Assembly (NCBI GenBank): GCA_035531755.1 | Contig: DATKSK010000047.1 | Coordinates: forward strand, 1-40,491 | DNA length: 40,491 nt | Source: Acidimicrobiales bacterium | GTDB taxonomy: Bacteria; Actinomycetota; Acidimicrobiia; Acidimicrobiales; UBA8190 | Reading direction: 5' to 3' | Shown: positions 25,691 through 33,616 of the stretch, piece by piece | Layout: the number at the start of each line of letters is the position of its first letter | How positions within the stretch are numbered: the first letter of the stretch is position 1 | The notes under the pieces: generated by a model | What the model was told of the DNA's origin: nothing | Seen by the model: the letters and a program-made list of their open reading frames with translations, nothing else | Database searches by the model: none | Translations under genes and position numbers: made by a program

Positions 25691-26053
25691 GTGACCACGA
25701 CGAGCTCGGTCAGCATCGGCAGGAAGCCGAGCGCGATCACGCTGACGGACGGCGCTATCGCCAAGGTCACCGACCTCATCGCCCAGGAGGGCAACGACTC
25801 CCTGGTCCTGCGCGTGGCGGTCCGCCCCGGCGGCTGCTCGGGCTACAGCTACGAGATGTTCTTCGACTCCGAGCTGACCGACGACGACGTCGTGGCCACC
25901 CAGGGCACGGTGAAGGTCGCCGTCGACACGGCCAGCGCCGAGCTGCTGAAGGGCGCCAGCCTCGACTACACCGACGGCCTGCAGGGGGCCGGGTTCCACA
26001 TCTCCAACCCCAACGCCACCCGCACCTGCGGCTGCGGCTCCTCTTTCAGCTGA
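25691..26053 (+). CDS. A-type Fe-S assembly protein (ErpA/HesB/IscA-like)
   Basis: The protein has 120 residues from GTG 25691 behind GGGAGG. The family cysteines are present: Cys49 in RPGGCSGYSY and Cys113/Cys115 in CGCGSSF. A-type carriers pass [2Fe-2S] or [4Fe-4S] clusters to target proteins. Full length for the family. Its stop TGA overlaps the next frame as CTGA, linking it to an Fe-S protein of the xanthine dehydrogenase type. That pairing suggests the carrier matures its downstream neighbour or acts generally with Mrp. Confidence 0.94.
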   Translation: MTTTSSVSIGRKPSAITLTDGAIAKVTDLIAQEGNDSLVLRVAVRPGGCSGYSYEMFFDSELTDDDVVATQGTVKVAVDTASAELLKGASLDYTDGLQGAGFHISNPNATRTCGCGSSFS

Positions 26054-27750
26054 CCCACCCCTTCGCGCCGGGCCCGGCGCCGACACTCTCCTTCCGCCTC
26101 GACGGCTCCGAGGTCGAGGTTCCCGACGACGGAGCGTCGCTCCTCGAGGTCCTGCGCGACCGCGTCGGCAACCGTTCGCCGAAGGACGGCTGCAGCCCCC
26201 AGGGCCAGTGCGGGTGCTGCACCGTCTGGGTGGACGGGTCCCCGCGCGTGGCGTGCGTCACCCCGGCCCGGCGCGTGGCGGGCCGCGACGTCACCACCCT
26301 CGACGGTCTCGACCCCGCCGTTCTGGACGCCTGGGCCGAGGCGTTCACCGCCGTGGGGGCCAGCCAGTGCGGCTTCTGCACCCCGGGGATCGTCATGCGC
26401 CTGGCCGCGCTGGGGGCGCGCCACGTTTCGCCCGACGACGCCGCGGTGGAGCGCGCCCTGCTCGCCCACCTGTGCCGCTGCACGGGCTGGCGCACCATCC
26501 TCGACGCCGCGCGCCGCGTGTACGACGCCGCGTCACCGGCTGCGGCCGCCGCGCCTGATGCGCCCGCCCGCGCGCTGGCACCGGCCGCACCCGCCCGCGC
26601 GCTGGCACCGGCCGGGGGAGCGGGCCGCGACCTGACGGCCGCCGCCCGGCGGGCGACCCTCGAAGGCGGCACGCCGCAGGTGGTGGGGACCGACGTGGCC
26701 AAGGGTGGCGGGGGCTTCGCCGACGACGGCGCACCCGCCGATGCCCTGGTGGCCGTGCCCGACGGTGACGGGGGCTGGGCCGTGGCCGAGACGCTGGGCG
26801 CGGCCCGGGCGCTGGCCGGCAAGGTGCAGGGTCGCAACTCGACGGTGGCGCTGCGCCATCCCGTGGAGCTCGCGCCCGGGGACTGGGCGCTCACCTTGCA
26901 GACCACCTTCGTGGAGCCCGCGTACCTCGAGCCCGACGCCTCGTGGTGCGCGCCGGGCGGGGAGCCGGCCTCGCCCCTCGCCAACGGCGGTGCCTTCGGC
27001 GGCAAGCTGTCGTCGGTGGCGGCCGCCGCGGCGCGCCGTCTGGCCGACGAGCACGGCCGACCGGTGCGCGTCGTGTTCTCCCGTGAGGACGTCGTGCGCC
27101 TGGGGCCCAAGCGGCCCCCCGTCGCCGCCGGTGTCCGCGCCGACGGGTCGGGCGTGGTGCGGGTGGGCCGCACCCCCGGGTCCCCCGGTCTCGGCGCCTG
27201 GGTCGAGGCGCTCACGTCGGCGGCGCCCGCCCTGGTGGTGGAGGAGGTCGCCGTCACCGGACCGCCCGTCTCGGCGCAGCTGCGGGCCGCGGGTTGGGCC
27301 GAGGCCGCCGTGCTCCTCGCCGCCCTCGGCGCCCGGGACGCCGGCGCGGTCGGGCCCGGCCATCCGGTGACGGTGCGGTCGCCGGCCGGGGCCCGGGCCA
27401 CCGCCACCGTCGACGCCTCGGGGTCGGTGCACGTGTCGGTGGCGGCCGGCGAGGTGCTCGACGAGGTGGTGCTGCGCTCCTACGCGGTGGGGGCGGTGCA
27501 CCAGGCGCTCGGCTGGGTCCGCACCGAGGGCATCGCCGTCGACGACGCCGGGACGGTGCTCGACCTCACCATCCGCTCCTTCGGCATCATCGCCGCCCGG
27601 GACATGCCCGCCGTCGAGGTCGTCGTGGAGGACGATCCCCGGCCCGCGCTGCCCGCCGGGGATACCGTCTTCGCAGCCGTGGCCGCGGCCGCGTGGCTGG
27701 CGGCCGGGCTCGCCCCGCGGTGGCCCGTCGATCCAGGAGGTGGTACGTGA
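26050..27750 (+). CDS. Compact fused xanthine-dehydrogenase-like protein ([2Fe-2S] domain plus shortened Mo-subunit-like region)
   Basis: The open frame encodes 566 residues if translation begins at CTG 26050, overlapping the ISCA stop. No in-frame ATG, GTG or TTG exists before the first cluster motif. Residues about 12-80 are a plant-type ferredoxin with GCSPQGQCGCCTV (Cys48, 54, 57) and Cys69. SQCGFCTPGIV and LCRCTGW form the second [2Fe-2S] site. After an Ala/Pro linker there are segments resembling the molybdenum subunit: TFVEPAYLEP, NGGAFGGK, RPVRVVFSREDVV, then near the C-terminus GAVHQALGWVRTEGIAVDD and MPAVEVVVEDD. Normal Mo subunits have about 750 residues; here the region is about 390, so the middle is missing. 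It may be a dedicated small family or a decayed enzyme. It is coupled to RidA by a 4-base overlap. Confidence 0.78.
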   Translation: MTHPFAPGPAPTLSFRLDGSEVEVPDDGASLLEVLRDRVGNRSPKDGCSPQGQCGCCTVWVDGSPRVACVTPARRVAGRDVTTLDGLDPAVLDAWAEAFTAVGASQCGFCTPGIVMRLAALGARHVSPDDAAVERALLAHLCRCTGWRTILDAARRVYDAASPAAAAAPDAPARALAPAAPARALAPAGGAGRDLTAAARRATLEGGTPQVVGTDVAKGGGGFADDGAPADALVAVPDGDGGWAVAETLGAARALAGKVQGRNSTVALRHPVELAPGDWALTLQTTFVEPAYLEPDASWCAPGGEPASPLANGGAFGGKLSSVAAAAARRLADEHGRPVRVVFSREDVVRLGPKRPPVAAGVRADGSGVVRVGRTPGSPGLGAWVEALTSAAPALVVEEVAVTGPPVSAQLRAAGWAEAAVLLAALGARDAGAVGPGHPVTVRSPAGARATATVDASGSVHVSVAAGEVLDEVVLRSYAVGAVHQALGWVRTEGIAVDDAGTVLDLTIRSFGIIAARDMPAVEVVVEDDPRPALPAGDTVFAAVAAAAWLAAGLAPRWPVDPGGGT

Positions 27751-28124
27751 GCACGCCCGTCGGTCCCTATTCGCCCGCGCTTCGCGCCGGCGAGTGGTTG
27801 GTGTGTTCCGGGCAGCTCGGCATCCACCAGGGCGACGACGGCCCCGAGCTGGTGGAGGGCGGGTTCGACGCGCAGGCCCGCCAGGCCCTCGTCAACGTGG
27901 GCGCGCTGCTCGCCGGGCGCGGCCTCGGATGGGCCAACGTGGTGAAGACCACCGTCTTCCTGGCCGACATGGCCGACTACGCGGCCTTCAACGCCGTCTA
28001 CCTCGGGGCCCTCGGCCAGCACCGCCCCGCCCGGTCGGTGGTGGGCGTCGCCGCGCTGCCCATGGGAGCGCTCGTCGAGGTGGAGGCCTGGGCCTACGCC
28101 GGGGAGGCCTTCAGCCCGGGGTGA
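27747..28124 (+). CDS. RidA/YjgF-family enamine/imine deaminase
   Basis: The protein has 125 residues from GTG 27747 behind AGGAGG. TPVGPYSPALRAGEWLVCSGQLG is the family start and RPARSVVGVAALPMGALVEVEAWA holds the conserved Arg and Glu of the active-site cleft between trimer subunits. RidA clears reactive 2-aminoacrylate-like enamines made by pyridoxal-phosphate enzymes. Its stop precedes a CA-loop hairpin and the convergent glnR-like gene. In M. tuberculosis a RidA-like protein (Rv3678c) is also next to the MBL protein and the Get3-like pair. Confidence 0.93.
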   Translation: MSTPVGPYSPALRAGEWLVCSGQLGIHQGDDGPELVEGGFDAQARQALVNVGALLAGRGLGWANVVKTTVFLADMADYAAFNAVYLGALGQHRPARSVVGVAALPMGALVEVEAWAYAGEAFSPG

Positions 28125-28132
28125 CCCCGGCG

Positions 28133-28148
28133 CCGGCGGCACCGCCGG
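28133..28148. terminator. Hairpin between convergent ridA and glnR-like genes
   Basis: ccggcgg (28133-28139), ca, ccgccgg (28142-28148) form a perfect stem eight bases after the RidA stop. No T-tract; a Rho-assisted or bidirectional terminator is possible. Confidence 0.4.
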
Positions 28149-28208
28149 AGCCTCGCAGAGCCGTGGGGTCGTGACCCGGTGCGTGGTGCGTCGGTGAGTG
28201 GATGAGCC

Positions 28209-28889
28209 TCAGGGCGCCCACGAACCGTGGCCGAAGCGGTAGCCGACGGAGCGCACCGTCTCGATCAGGTGGGCGTGCTCCTCGCCGAGCTTGGCCCGCA
28301 GCCGCCGCACGTGGACGTCGACGGTGCGGGCCCCGCCGTAGTACTCGTAGCCCCACACCCGGCTGAGCAGCGTCTCGCGCGTGAACACCTTGCCCGGTCG
28401 CGCCGCCAGGAACCGCAGCAGCTCGTATTCCATGTAGGTGAGGTCGAGGGCCCGGCCCGCCACGGCCGCCTGGTACGTCTCGAGGTTGAGCACGAGCGGC
28501 CCGTGCTCGATGAGCTCGGTGCGCAACCCCCGGCCGGTGCGGAAGAAGAGGTGGGCGAGGCGCGCCGCGATCTCCTCGCCGCGCGCCGGGAGCACGCAGA
28601 AGTCGTCGAAGTGGTCCTCGCGCAGCTGCAGGTCGGCGAGCTGGGTGGGCCCGACGACGAGCAGCAACGGCCGCAGCGGCACGTCGCGGGCGCGCACCAG
28701 CCGGCACAGGGCGAAGGCGCCGGTGGCGTCGGGCTCGGCGCACACCACCGCGCCCGCCCACCCGTCCTCGGGCTCGTCGGACTCGGCGTGCTCGGGCCGG
28801 GCGACCGCCTTCCACGGGTACCCGGCGCGCTCGAGCACGAGCGCCAGCTCGGGCGGGAACGGCTCGGGGTAGCACAGCAACGGCTCCAT
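28209..28889 (-). CDS. Atypical OmpR-family regulator, GlnR-like
   Basis: The protein has 226 residues from ATG 28889. The N-terminal half is a receiver-like fold without the normal phosphorylation residues: strand 1 reads LLCYPEP instead of an acidic pair, strand 3 reads AVVCAEPD, and the conserved Lys is lost (CVLPARGEE). The C-terminal winged helix is complete (LDLTYMEYELLRFLAARPGKVFTRETLL, then RTVDVHVRRLRAKLGEE, SVGYRFG). GlnR of Streptomyces and mycobacteria has the same orphan, non-phosphorylated receiver and controls nitrogen genes. It lies 72 bases downstream of glnA on the same strand, which supports a nitrogen role. No kinase is near. Confidence 0.85.
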   Translation of the reverse strand: MEPLLCYPEPFPPELALVLERAGYPWKAVARPEHAESDEPEDGWAGAVVCAEPDATGAFALCRLVRARDVPLRPLLLVVGPTQLADLQLREDHFDDFCVLPARGEEIAARLAHLFFRTGRGLRTELIEHGPLVLNLETYQAAVAGRALDLTYMEYELLRFLAARPGKVFTRETLLSRVWGYEYYGGARTVDVHVRRLRAKLGEEHAHLIETVRSVGYRFGHGSWAP

Positions 28890-28905
28890 CGGCTGTCGTG
28901 TCTCT

Positions 28906-28932
28906 CCTCGGTCCTCGGTCCTCGGTCCTCGT
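28906..28932. repeat. 7-bp tandem repeat between glnA and glnR-like gene
   Basis: cctcggt is repeated 3.7 times in the 72-base gap between glnA and the regulator gene on the minus strand, just upstream of its ATG. Confidence 0.8.
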
Positions 28933-28961
28933 CCCGGTTCCTGGCGCCCGGCCGGTCCGCG

Positions 28962-30296
28962 CTACAGCAGCGGGAAGTAGCGGTCGAGCTCGAACTGGCT
29001 GATGTGGGTCTTGTAGGCGGCCCACTCGGCCCGCTTGTTGCGGATGAACCACTCGAAGACGTGCTCGCCCAGCGTCTCGGCCACGAGCTCGGACCGCTCC
29101 ATCTCGGCCACGGCCTCGTTGAGGCTGCCGGGCAGGGGACGGATGTCGTCGGCGGCGAGCTCCTCGGCCGTCATGGTGAAGAGGTTGGCGGCCGCCTCGC
29201 GGGGCAGGTCGTAGCCGTCCTCGATGCCCTTCAGGCCGGCCGCCAGGATCACCGCGAAGGCCAGGTAGGGATTGCAGGCCGTGTCGGGTGAGCGGTACTC
29301 CACGCGGGTCGATTCGTGCTTGTTGCGCTTCACCACGGGGACGCGTACCAGGGCCGAGCGGTTGTTGCGGGCCCACGACACGTGGATGGGCGCCTCGTAC
29401 CCGGTCACGAGGCGCTTGTAGGAGTTGACCCACTGGTTGGTCACGGCGGTGATCTCGTGCGCATGGCGCAACAGGCCGGCGGTGAACCCCTTGGCCACCT
29501 TCGACATGCGGTAGGGGTCGTCCGCGTCGTAGAAGGCGTTGGTGTCGCCCTCGAACAGCGACAGGTGGGTGTGCATCCCCGAGCCCTGCACGCCGGCGAG
29601 GGGCTTGGGCATGAAGCTGGCGTGCACGCCCTCGTGCTGGGCGGTCTCCTTGACCACGAGGCGCACCGTCATGACGGTGTCGGCCATGGTGAGGGCGTCG
29701 GTGTAGCGCAGGTCGATCTCGTGCTGGCTCGGGGCGTCCTCGTGCTGGGCGTGCTCGACGGGGATGCCCATCTCCTCGAGGGTGAGCACGCTGCGCTTGC
29801 GCAGGGTGCTGGCCACGTCGGTGGCGGTGAGCTCGAAGTACGACCCGCTGTCGAGGGGCACCGGCGGGCCGCCGGCGTCGGGCTTGGCGAAGTAGAAGTA
29901 CTCGATCTCGGGCGAGGCGAAGAACGTGAACCCCCGCTCGCGGGCGCGGTCGAGGGTCCGGCGCAGCACGTGGCGGGGGCAGCCCTCGAACGGGGTGCCG
30001 TCGAGGTTGAAGATGTCGCAGAAGACCCGGGCCACGGGCGCCTCGTCGGGATGCCACGGCAGGATCTGGAAGGTCTTCGGGTCGGGCCGGGCGAGCACGT
30101 CGCTCTCCTGCACGCGGGAGAACCCGTCGATGGCCGAGCCGTCGAAGGTCATGCCCTCCTCGAGGGCGTTCTCGAGCTCGGCCGGGGTGATGGCGAAGGT
30201 CTTGGCCGTGCCCAGCACGTCGGTGAACCACAGCTGCACGAAGCGCACGGCCCGTTCCTCGACCGTCCTGAGCACGTACTCCTGCTGGCTCCGCAT
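28962..30296 (-). CDS. glnA: Glutamine synthetase type I (short, alpha-type)
   Basis: The protein has 444 residues from ATG 30296 behind GGAGGCGAC. The GS family signatures are present: FDGSAIDGFSR (near 51), PEIEYFYF (metal Glu), HEIDLRY, GSGMHTHLSLF and NNRSALVRVP, with YRSPDTACNPYLAF. It ligates ammonia to glutamate using ATP. Length and the lack of an adenylylation segment (no NLYDLP motif) place it in GSI-alpha, the group not controlled by adenylylation and usually feedback-inhibited. It is the first gene of a probable glnA-glnR unit and divergent from a second glnA. Confidence 0.95.
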   Translation of the reverse strand: MRSQQEYVLRTVEERAVRFVQLWFTDVLGTAKTFAITPAELENALEEGMTFDGSAIDGFSRVQESDVLARPDPKTFQILPWHPDEAPVARVFCDIFNLDGTPFEGCPRHVLRRTLDRARERGFTFFASPEIEYFYFAKPDAGGPPVPLDSGSYFELTATDVASTLRKRSVLTLEEMGIPVEHAQHEDAPSQHEIDLRYTDALTMADTVMTVRLVVKETAQHEGVHASFMPKPLAGVQGSGMHTHLSLFEGDTNAFYDADDPYRMSKVAKGFTAGLLRHAHEITAVTNQWVNSYKRLVTGYEAPIHVSWARNNRSALVRVPVVKRNKHESTRVEYRSPDTACNPYLAFAVILAAGLKGIEDGYDLPREAAANLFTMTAEELAADDIRPLPGSLNEAVAEMERSELVAETLGEHVFEWFIRNKRAEWAAYKTHISQFELDRYFPLL

Positions 30297-30421
30297 GTCG
30301 CCTCCACTGGGTGGCTCGTGTGCCGGGTGGGTCGAGGTCCGTCGGGCCGCCCCCGGAGGGCCCGGCCCGCCCCTCCAGTGTCGCAGGGGTGGACGGGGAC
30401 TGCGGACCAGTTCATACGCCG

Positions 30422-30448
30422 TTTACACAGGGGCAAACCGGGGGAAAC
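30422..30448. promoter_or_regulatory. Candidate GlnR-type operator between divergent glnA genes
   Basis: TTTAC (30422-30426), CAAAC (30434-30438) and GAAAC (30444-30448) are spaced by about one helical turn (12 and 10 bases, end to end). Streptomyces GlnR sites consist of GTNAC/GAAAC-like half-sites with 6-base gaps, so this block in a GC-rich region, between two glnA genes and near a glnR-like gene, is a reasonable candidate. It is AT-richer than the surroundings. Confidence 0.4.
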
Positions 30449-30620
30449 CGGCCGGTGGGATGCTGGTGCCGGGCGGTGCCGGGCTCGGCCGGGTCGCCGC
30501 GCCGGCGCGGACTTGTGAGTCGGCGTGCCAGCCACCACGATGGTGCCGCCGTGGCGGGCCCGGGCCTTCGAGCCGGGCGGCCGCCGACCAGACCAGCAGA
30601 CCCGAGGACGAGGAGGACCA

Positions 30621-32042
30621 GTGCAGCAGCGGACCCCGGCGGAAGTGCTCCGCTTGGTGAAGGACGAGGGCATCGAGATCGTGGACGTCCGGTTCGTCGA
30701 CCTGCCCGGCCTCATGCAGCACTTCTCCGTCCCCACGCACCAGCTCACCGAGGACGTGTTCGAGGAGGGCTTCGGGTTCGACGGCTCGTCGATCCGTGGC
30801 TTCCAGGAGATCCAGGAGTCGGACATGCTGCTCATGCCCGACCCCAACACGGCCGTCATCGACCCCTTCCGCGAGCACCGCACGCTGAACGTCAACTGCT
30901 TCGTGCGCGACCCCGTGACCCTGGAGCCCTACTCGCGCGACCCGCGCTACGTGGCCAGCAAGGCCGAGGCCTACCTCGGCACGACGGGGCTCGCCGACAC
31001 CTGCTACTTCGGGCCCGAGGCCGAGTTCTTCATCTTCAACGACGTGCGCTACTCACAGGACCAGCGCCACGCCTTCTACCAGGTGGACTCGGTCGAGGGG
31101 CACTGGAACTCGGGGAGGGACGAGGGTCCGAACCTCGGGTACAAGATCCGGCCGAAGGAGGGGTACTTCCCCGTCCCGCCGGCGGACCACTTCCAGGACC
31201 TGCGCTCCGAGATGATCCTCACCATGGAGCGGCTCGGCATCGAGATCGAGGTGCAGCACCACGAGGTCGCCACCGCCGGCCAGGCCGAGATCGACATGAA
31301 GTTCGACACGCTGCTCGTCATGGCCGACAAGCTGATGCTCTACAAGTACGTGGTGAAGAACGTGGCCCGCGCCGCGGGGTACACGGCCACGTTCATGCCG
31401 AAGCCGCTCTTCCAGGACAACGGCTCGGGCATGCACTGCCACCAGTCGCTGTGGAAGGACGGCAACCCGCTGTTCTACGGCGAAGGCTACGGCGGGCTGT
31501 CGGACATGGGCCGCTGGTACATCGGTGGGCTGCTGAAGCACGCTCAGGCCGTGCTCGCCTTCGCGGCGCCGACCACCAACTCCTACAAGCGGCTCGTGCC
31601 AGGCTACGAGGCGCCGGTGAACCTGGTGTACTCGCAGCGCAACCGGTCCGCGGCGTGCCGCATCCCGCTGTACTCGCAGAGCCCGAAGGCCAAGCGCGTC
31701 GAGTTCCGCTGCCCCGACCCCTCGTGCAACCCGTACCTGGCGTTCTCGGCCATGCTCATGGCCGGGCTCGACGGTGTGCAGAACCGCATCGAGCCGCCGG
31801 ACCCGGTGGACAAGGACCTCTACGACCTGCCGCCCGAGGAGCTCAAGAAGGTTCCCCAGGTCCCGGCGTCACTCGACGAGGCGCTCGACGCGCTCGAGGC
31901 CGACCACGACTTCCTGAAGGCCGGCGGGGTCTTCACCGACGACCTGATCGAGACGTGGGTCGACTACAAGCGGCTCAACGAGGTCGACGCGGTGCGCCTC
32001 CGGCCGCACCCGTGGGAGTTCATGCTCTACTACGACATCTAG
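30621..32042 (+). CDS. glnA: Glutamine synthetase type I (beta-type, adenylylation site present)
   Basis: The protein has 473 residues from GTG 30621 behind GAGGAGG. Signatures: [49 protein letters not shown] and [14 protein letters not shown]. Tyr401 in [11 protein letters not shown] is the standard adenylylation tyrosine, so activity should be switched by a GlnE-type adenylyltransferase (not in the window). Length matches GSI-beta, the main housekeeping enzyme of actinobacteria. A long gap (324 bases) to the divergent glnA carries the candidate operator. The integrated element follows directly. Confidence 0.96.
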   Translation: MQQRTPAEVLRLVKDEGIEIVDVRFVDLPGLMQHFSVPTHQLTEDVFEEGFGFDGSSIRGFQEIQESDMLLMPDPNTAVIDPFREHRTLNVNCFVRDPVTLEPYSRDPRYVASKAEAYLGTTGLADTCYFGPEAEFFIFNDVRYSQDQRHAFYQVDSVEGHWNSGRDEGPNLGYKIRPKEGYFPVPPADHFQDLRSEMILTMERLGIEIEVQHHEVATAGQAEIDMKFDTLLVMADKLMLYKYVVKNVARAAGYTATFMPKPLFQDNGSGMHCHQSLWKDGNPLFYGEGYGGLSDMGRWYIGGLLKHAQAVLAFAAPTTNSYKRLVPGYEAPVNLVYSQRNRSAACRIPLYSQSPKAKRVEFRCPDPSCNPYLAFSAMLMAGLDGVQNRIEPPDPVDKDLYDLPPEELKKVPQVPASLDEALDALEADHDFLKAGGVFTDDLIETWVDYKRLNEVDAVRLRPHPWEFMLYYDI

Positions 32043-32051
32043 ATTTGCCAT

Positions 32052-32084
32052 CGACAAATAGCCCGATACGCTGGGCTTTTGTCG
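32052..32084 (+). terminator. Intrinsic terminator after glnA
   Basis: cgacaaatagccc (32052-32064) pairs with gggcttttgtcg (32073-32084) through one bulged base; the loop is gatacgct. The T-run lies inside the 3' arm of the stem, so the shorter stem agccc/gggct followed by tttt also works as a classic Rho-independent terminator. It is ten bases after the glnA stop. Confidence 0.7.
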
Positions 32085-32125
32085 AACGCCTCGCTCCGCT
32101 GGAGGGTTCGGGACTAGGACGCGTC

Positions 32126-32131
32126 TAGAAT
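32126..32131 (+). promoter_or_regulatory. Leaderless -10 box of the integrase gene
   Basis: TAGAAT, seven bases, then GTG 32139. It is the best match to the -10 consensus in this part of the window and predicts a transcript starting on the start codon. Confidence 0.55.
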
Positions 32132-32138
32132 CCTCTCC

Positions 32139-33287
32139 GTGAAGGGGACGATGACCGAGACGCGGTCCGGCGTGTGGCGGTTGCGCGTGGTCGTCGGGTA
32201 CCGGCCGGACGGCCAGCCTCGACAGGCGTCCCGGACGTTCCGCGGGACACGGCGACAGGCACACACCGAACTCTCGAAGTTCATCGCCGAAGCCGAGAAC
32301 CCGACGGCTCCGCTCGTCGGGGGTACGACGGTAGCCGTGTACCTCGAGCGTTGGATGCAGCACGTCAGGGCACATCGTCAGCCCGACACGATCCGCAACT
32401 ACGCCGTCAAGGTTCGGCGCCTGACCGATGCGTTCGGCACCACGCGGCTCGACAAGCTCCGTCCTCATCAGGTCGACGACACCTACAGGCGTTGGCTGGA
32501 CAGCGGGATGTCGCCGGCCACGATCAAGGCCCACCATGCGGTGTTGAGCGCGGCGCTCAACCAGGCCGTCAAGTGGGGCCTCGTGGGAGCGTCGATCGCC
32601 CCGCTCCTCACGGTCCCCACCGTGCCCAATCGGCGTATGTCCGTGCCCGACGTCGAGACGGTGCGGATGCTGGTGCAGCAGTCCGACGAGTCCGACCCCG
32701 TCCTCAGCGCGGCCATCATGCTGGCGGCCCTGACGGGCTGCCGACGGGGCGAGCTGATGGGCCTGCGATGGACCGACGTCGACCGTGAGCGGATGTTCCT
32801 CCACGTCGAGCGCGCCATCAAGCGGGCCGAGGAGCGCCGCCAGCTCGTTGTGGGCCCGACCAAGACGCACCAGGACCGGCGCATCTCGCTCGATCCGGTG
32901 ACACTGGCCGTGATCGACACGCACCGCCGCCGAGCCGAGGGCTGGGCCGCCGCCGCTCGCGTGAAGCTCCGTGACGACGGGTACATCCTTACCGAGGATC
33001 CGACCGGTCGGACGCCACTGGCGCCCGACACCTTGACGCATCGCTTCAGCCGCCTGGCCAAAAGCTTGGGACATCCGACCGTGCGCTTCCATGATCTGCG
33101 CCACGCCGTGGCCAGCAATCTTCTGGCCGCCGGCTACGACCTGGCCATCGTGGCGGGGCGACTGGGCCATCGGGACCCCACGATCACCCTGCGCGTCTAC
33201 GCCCATGCGCTGCAGGAGCGGGACCGTCAGGCTGCTGCCACACTCGGCCAGCTCATGGTTCCGGAGGCGCTGCCGAAGAGCAGTTGA
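32139..33287 (+). CDS. Tyrosine-type site-specific integrase
   Basis: The protein has 382 residues from GTG 32139. An AP2-like arm-binding start (VVVGYRPDGQPRQASRTFRGTRRQA) is followed by a core-binding SAM-like domain (about 60-155) and the catalytic domain. Catalytic residues are Arg202 (TGCRRGE), Lys242 (PTKTHQDRR), His318 and Arg321 (HDLRHAVAS), His344 (LGHRD) and Tyr354 (VYAHA). The full set suggests an active recombinase. The gene starts 97 bases after glnA. No tRNA gene adjoins it, so the target site may be this intergenic region. Confidence 0.94.
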   Translation: MKGTMTETRSGVWRLRVVVGYRPDGQPRQASRTFRGTRRQAHTELSKFIAEAENPTAPLVGGTTVAVYLERWMQHVRAHRQPDTIRNYAVKVRRLTDAFGTTRLDKLRPHQVDDTYRRWLDSGMSPATIKAHHAVLSAALNQAVKWGLVGASIAPLLTVPTVPNRRMSVPDVETVRMLVQQSDESDPVLSAAIMLAALTGCRRGELMGLRWTDVDRERMFLHVERAIKRAEERRQLVVGPTKTHQDRRISLDPVTLAVIDTHRRRAEGWAAAARVKLRDDGYILTEDPTGRTPLAPDTLTHRFSRLAKSLGHPTVRFHDLRHAVASNLLAAGYDLAIVAGRLGHRDPTITLRVYAHALQERDRQAAATLGQLMVPEALPKSS

Positions 33288-33304
33288 CGCCGGACTGGCT
33301 CTCG

Positions 33305-33616
33305 TTATCGGCGTGGGCTCGGTCGTCCCTCGATTTCCGGACGACCACCGCACAGTGACAAACCCTCGACTTCGGGCGCCCTTTGCGCCGGATCTGTCGT
33401 CGCTACGAAGGCCGACCAGTTCACCCTCATCAGGCGCCCGATGCGGAACAACCCCGGAATGTTGTCGCGGCGGGCGACTCGGTATCCCGTGTCGATGGAG
33501 CATCCCACTCGCCGACACCACTCAGGGATGGTGATGAACTCTAGGGTCTCCTCTGTGCAGGCATCCGAGACGCTCTCCGCGTGCTTCGAGTTGGTGTCGC
33601 GGTGATCGATCGTCAC
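33305..33616 (-). CDS. Excisionase-like helix-turn-helix protein
   Basis: The protein has 103 residues from GTG 33616, which overlaps the rep stop by four bases (GTGA) with GGAGGG correctly spaced upstream. The central stretch FITIPEWCRRVGCSIDTGYRVARRDNIPGLFRIG followed by RLMRVNWSAF is a MerR-like winged helix used by Xis proteins of actinobacterial elements. The C-terminal tail is not conserved-looking. A downstream ATG is unlikely. It converges with int, with 17 bases between stops. Confidence 0.82.
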   Translation of the reverse strand: MTIDHRDTNSKHAESVSDACTEETLEFITIPEWCRRVGCSIDTGYRVARRDNIPGLFRIGRLMRVNWSAFVATTDPAQRAPEVEGLSLCGGRPEIEGRPSPRR

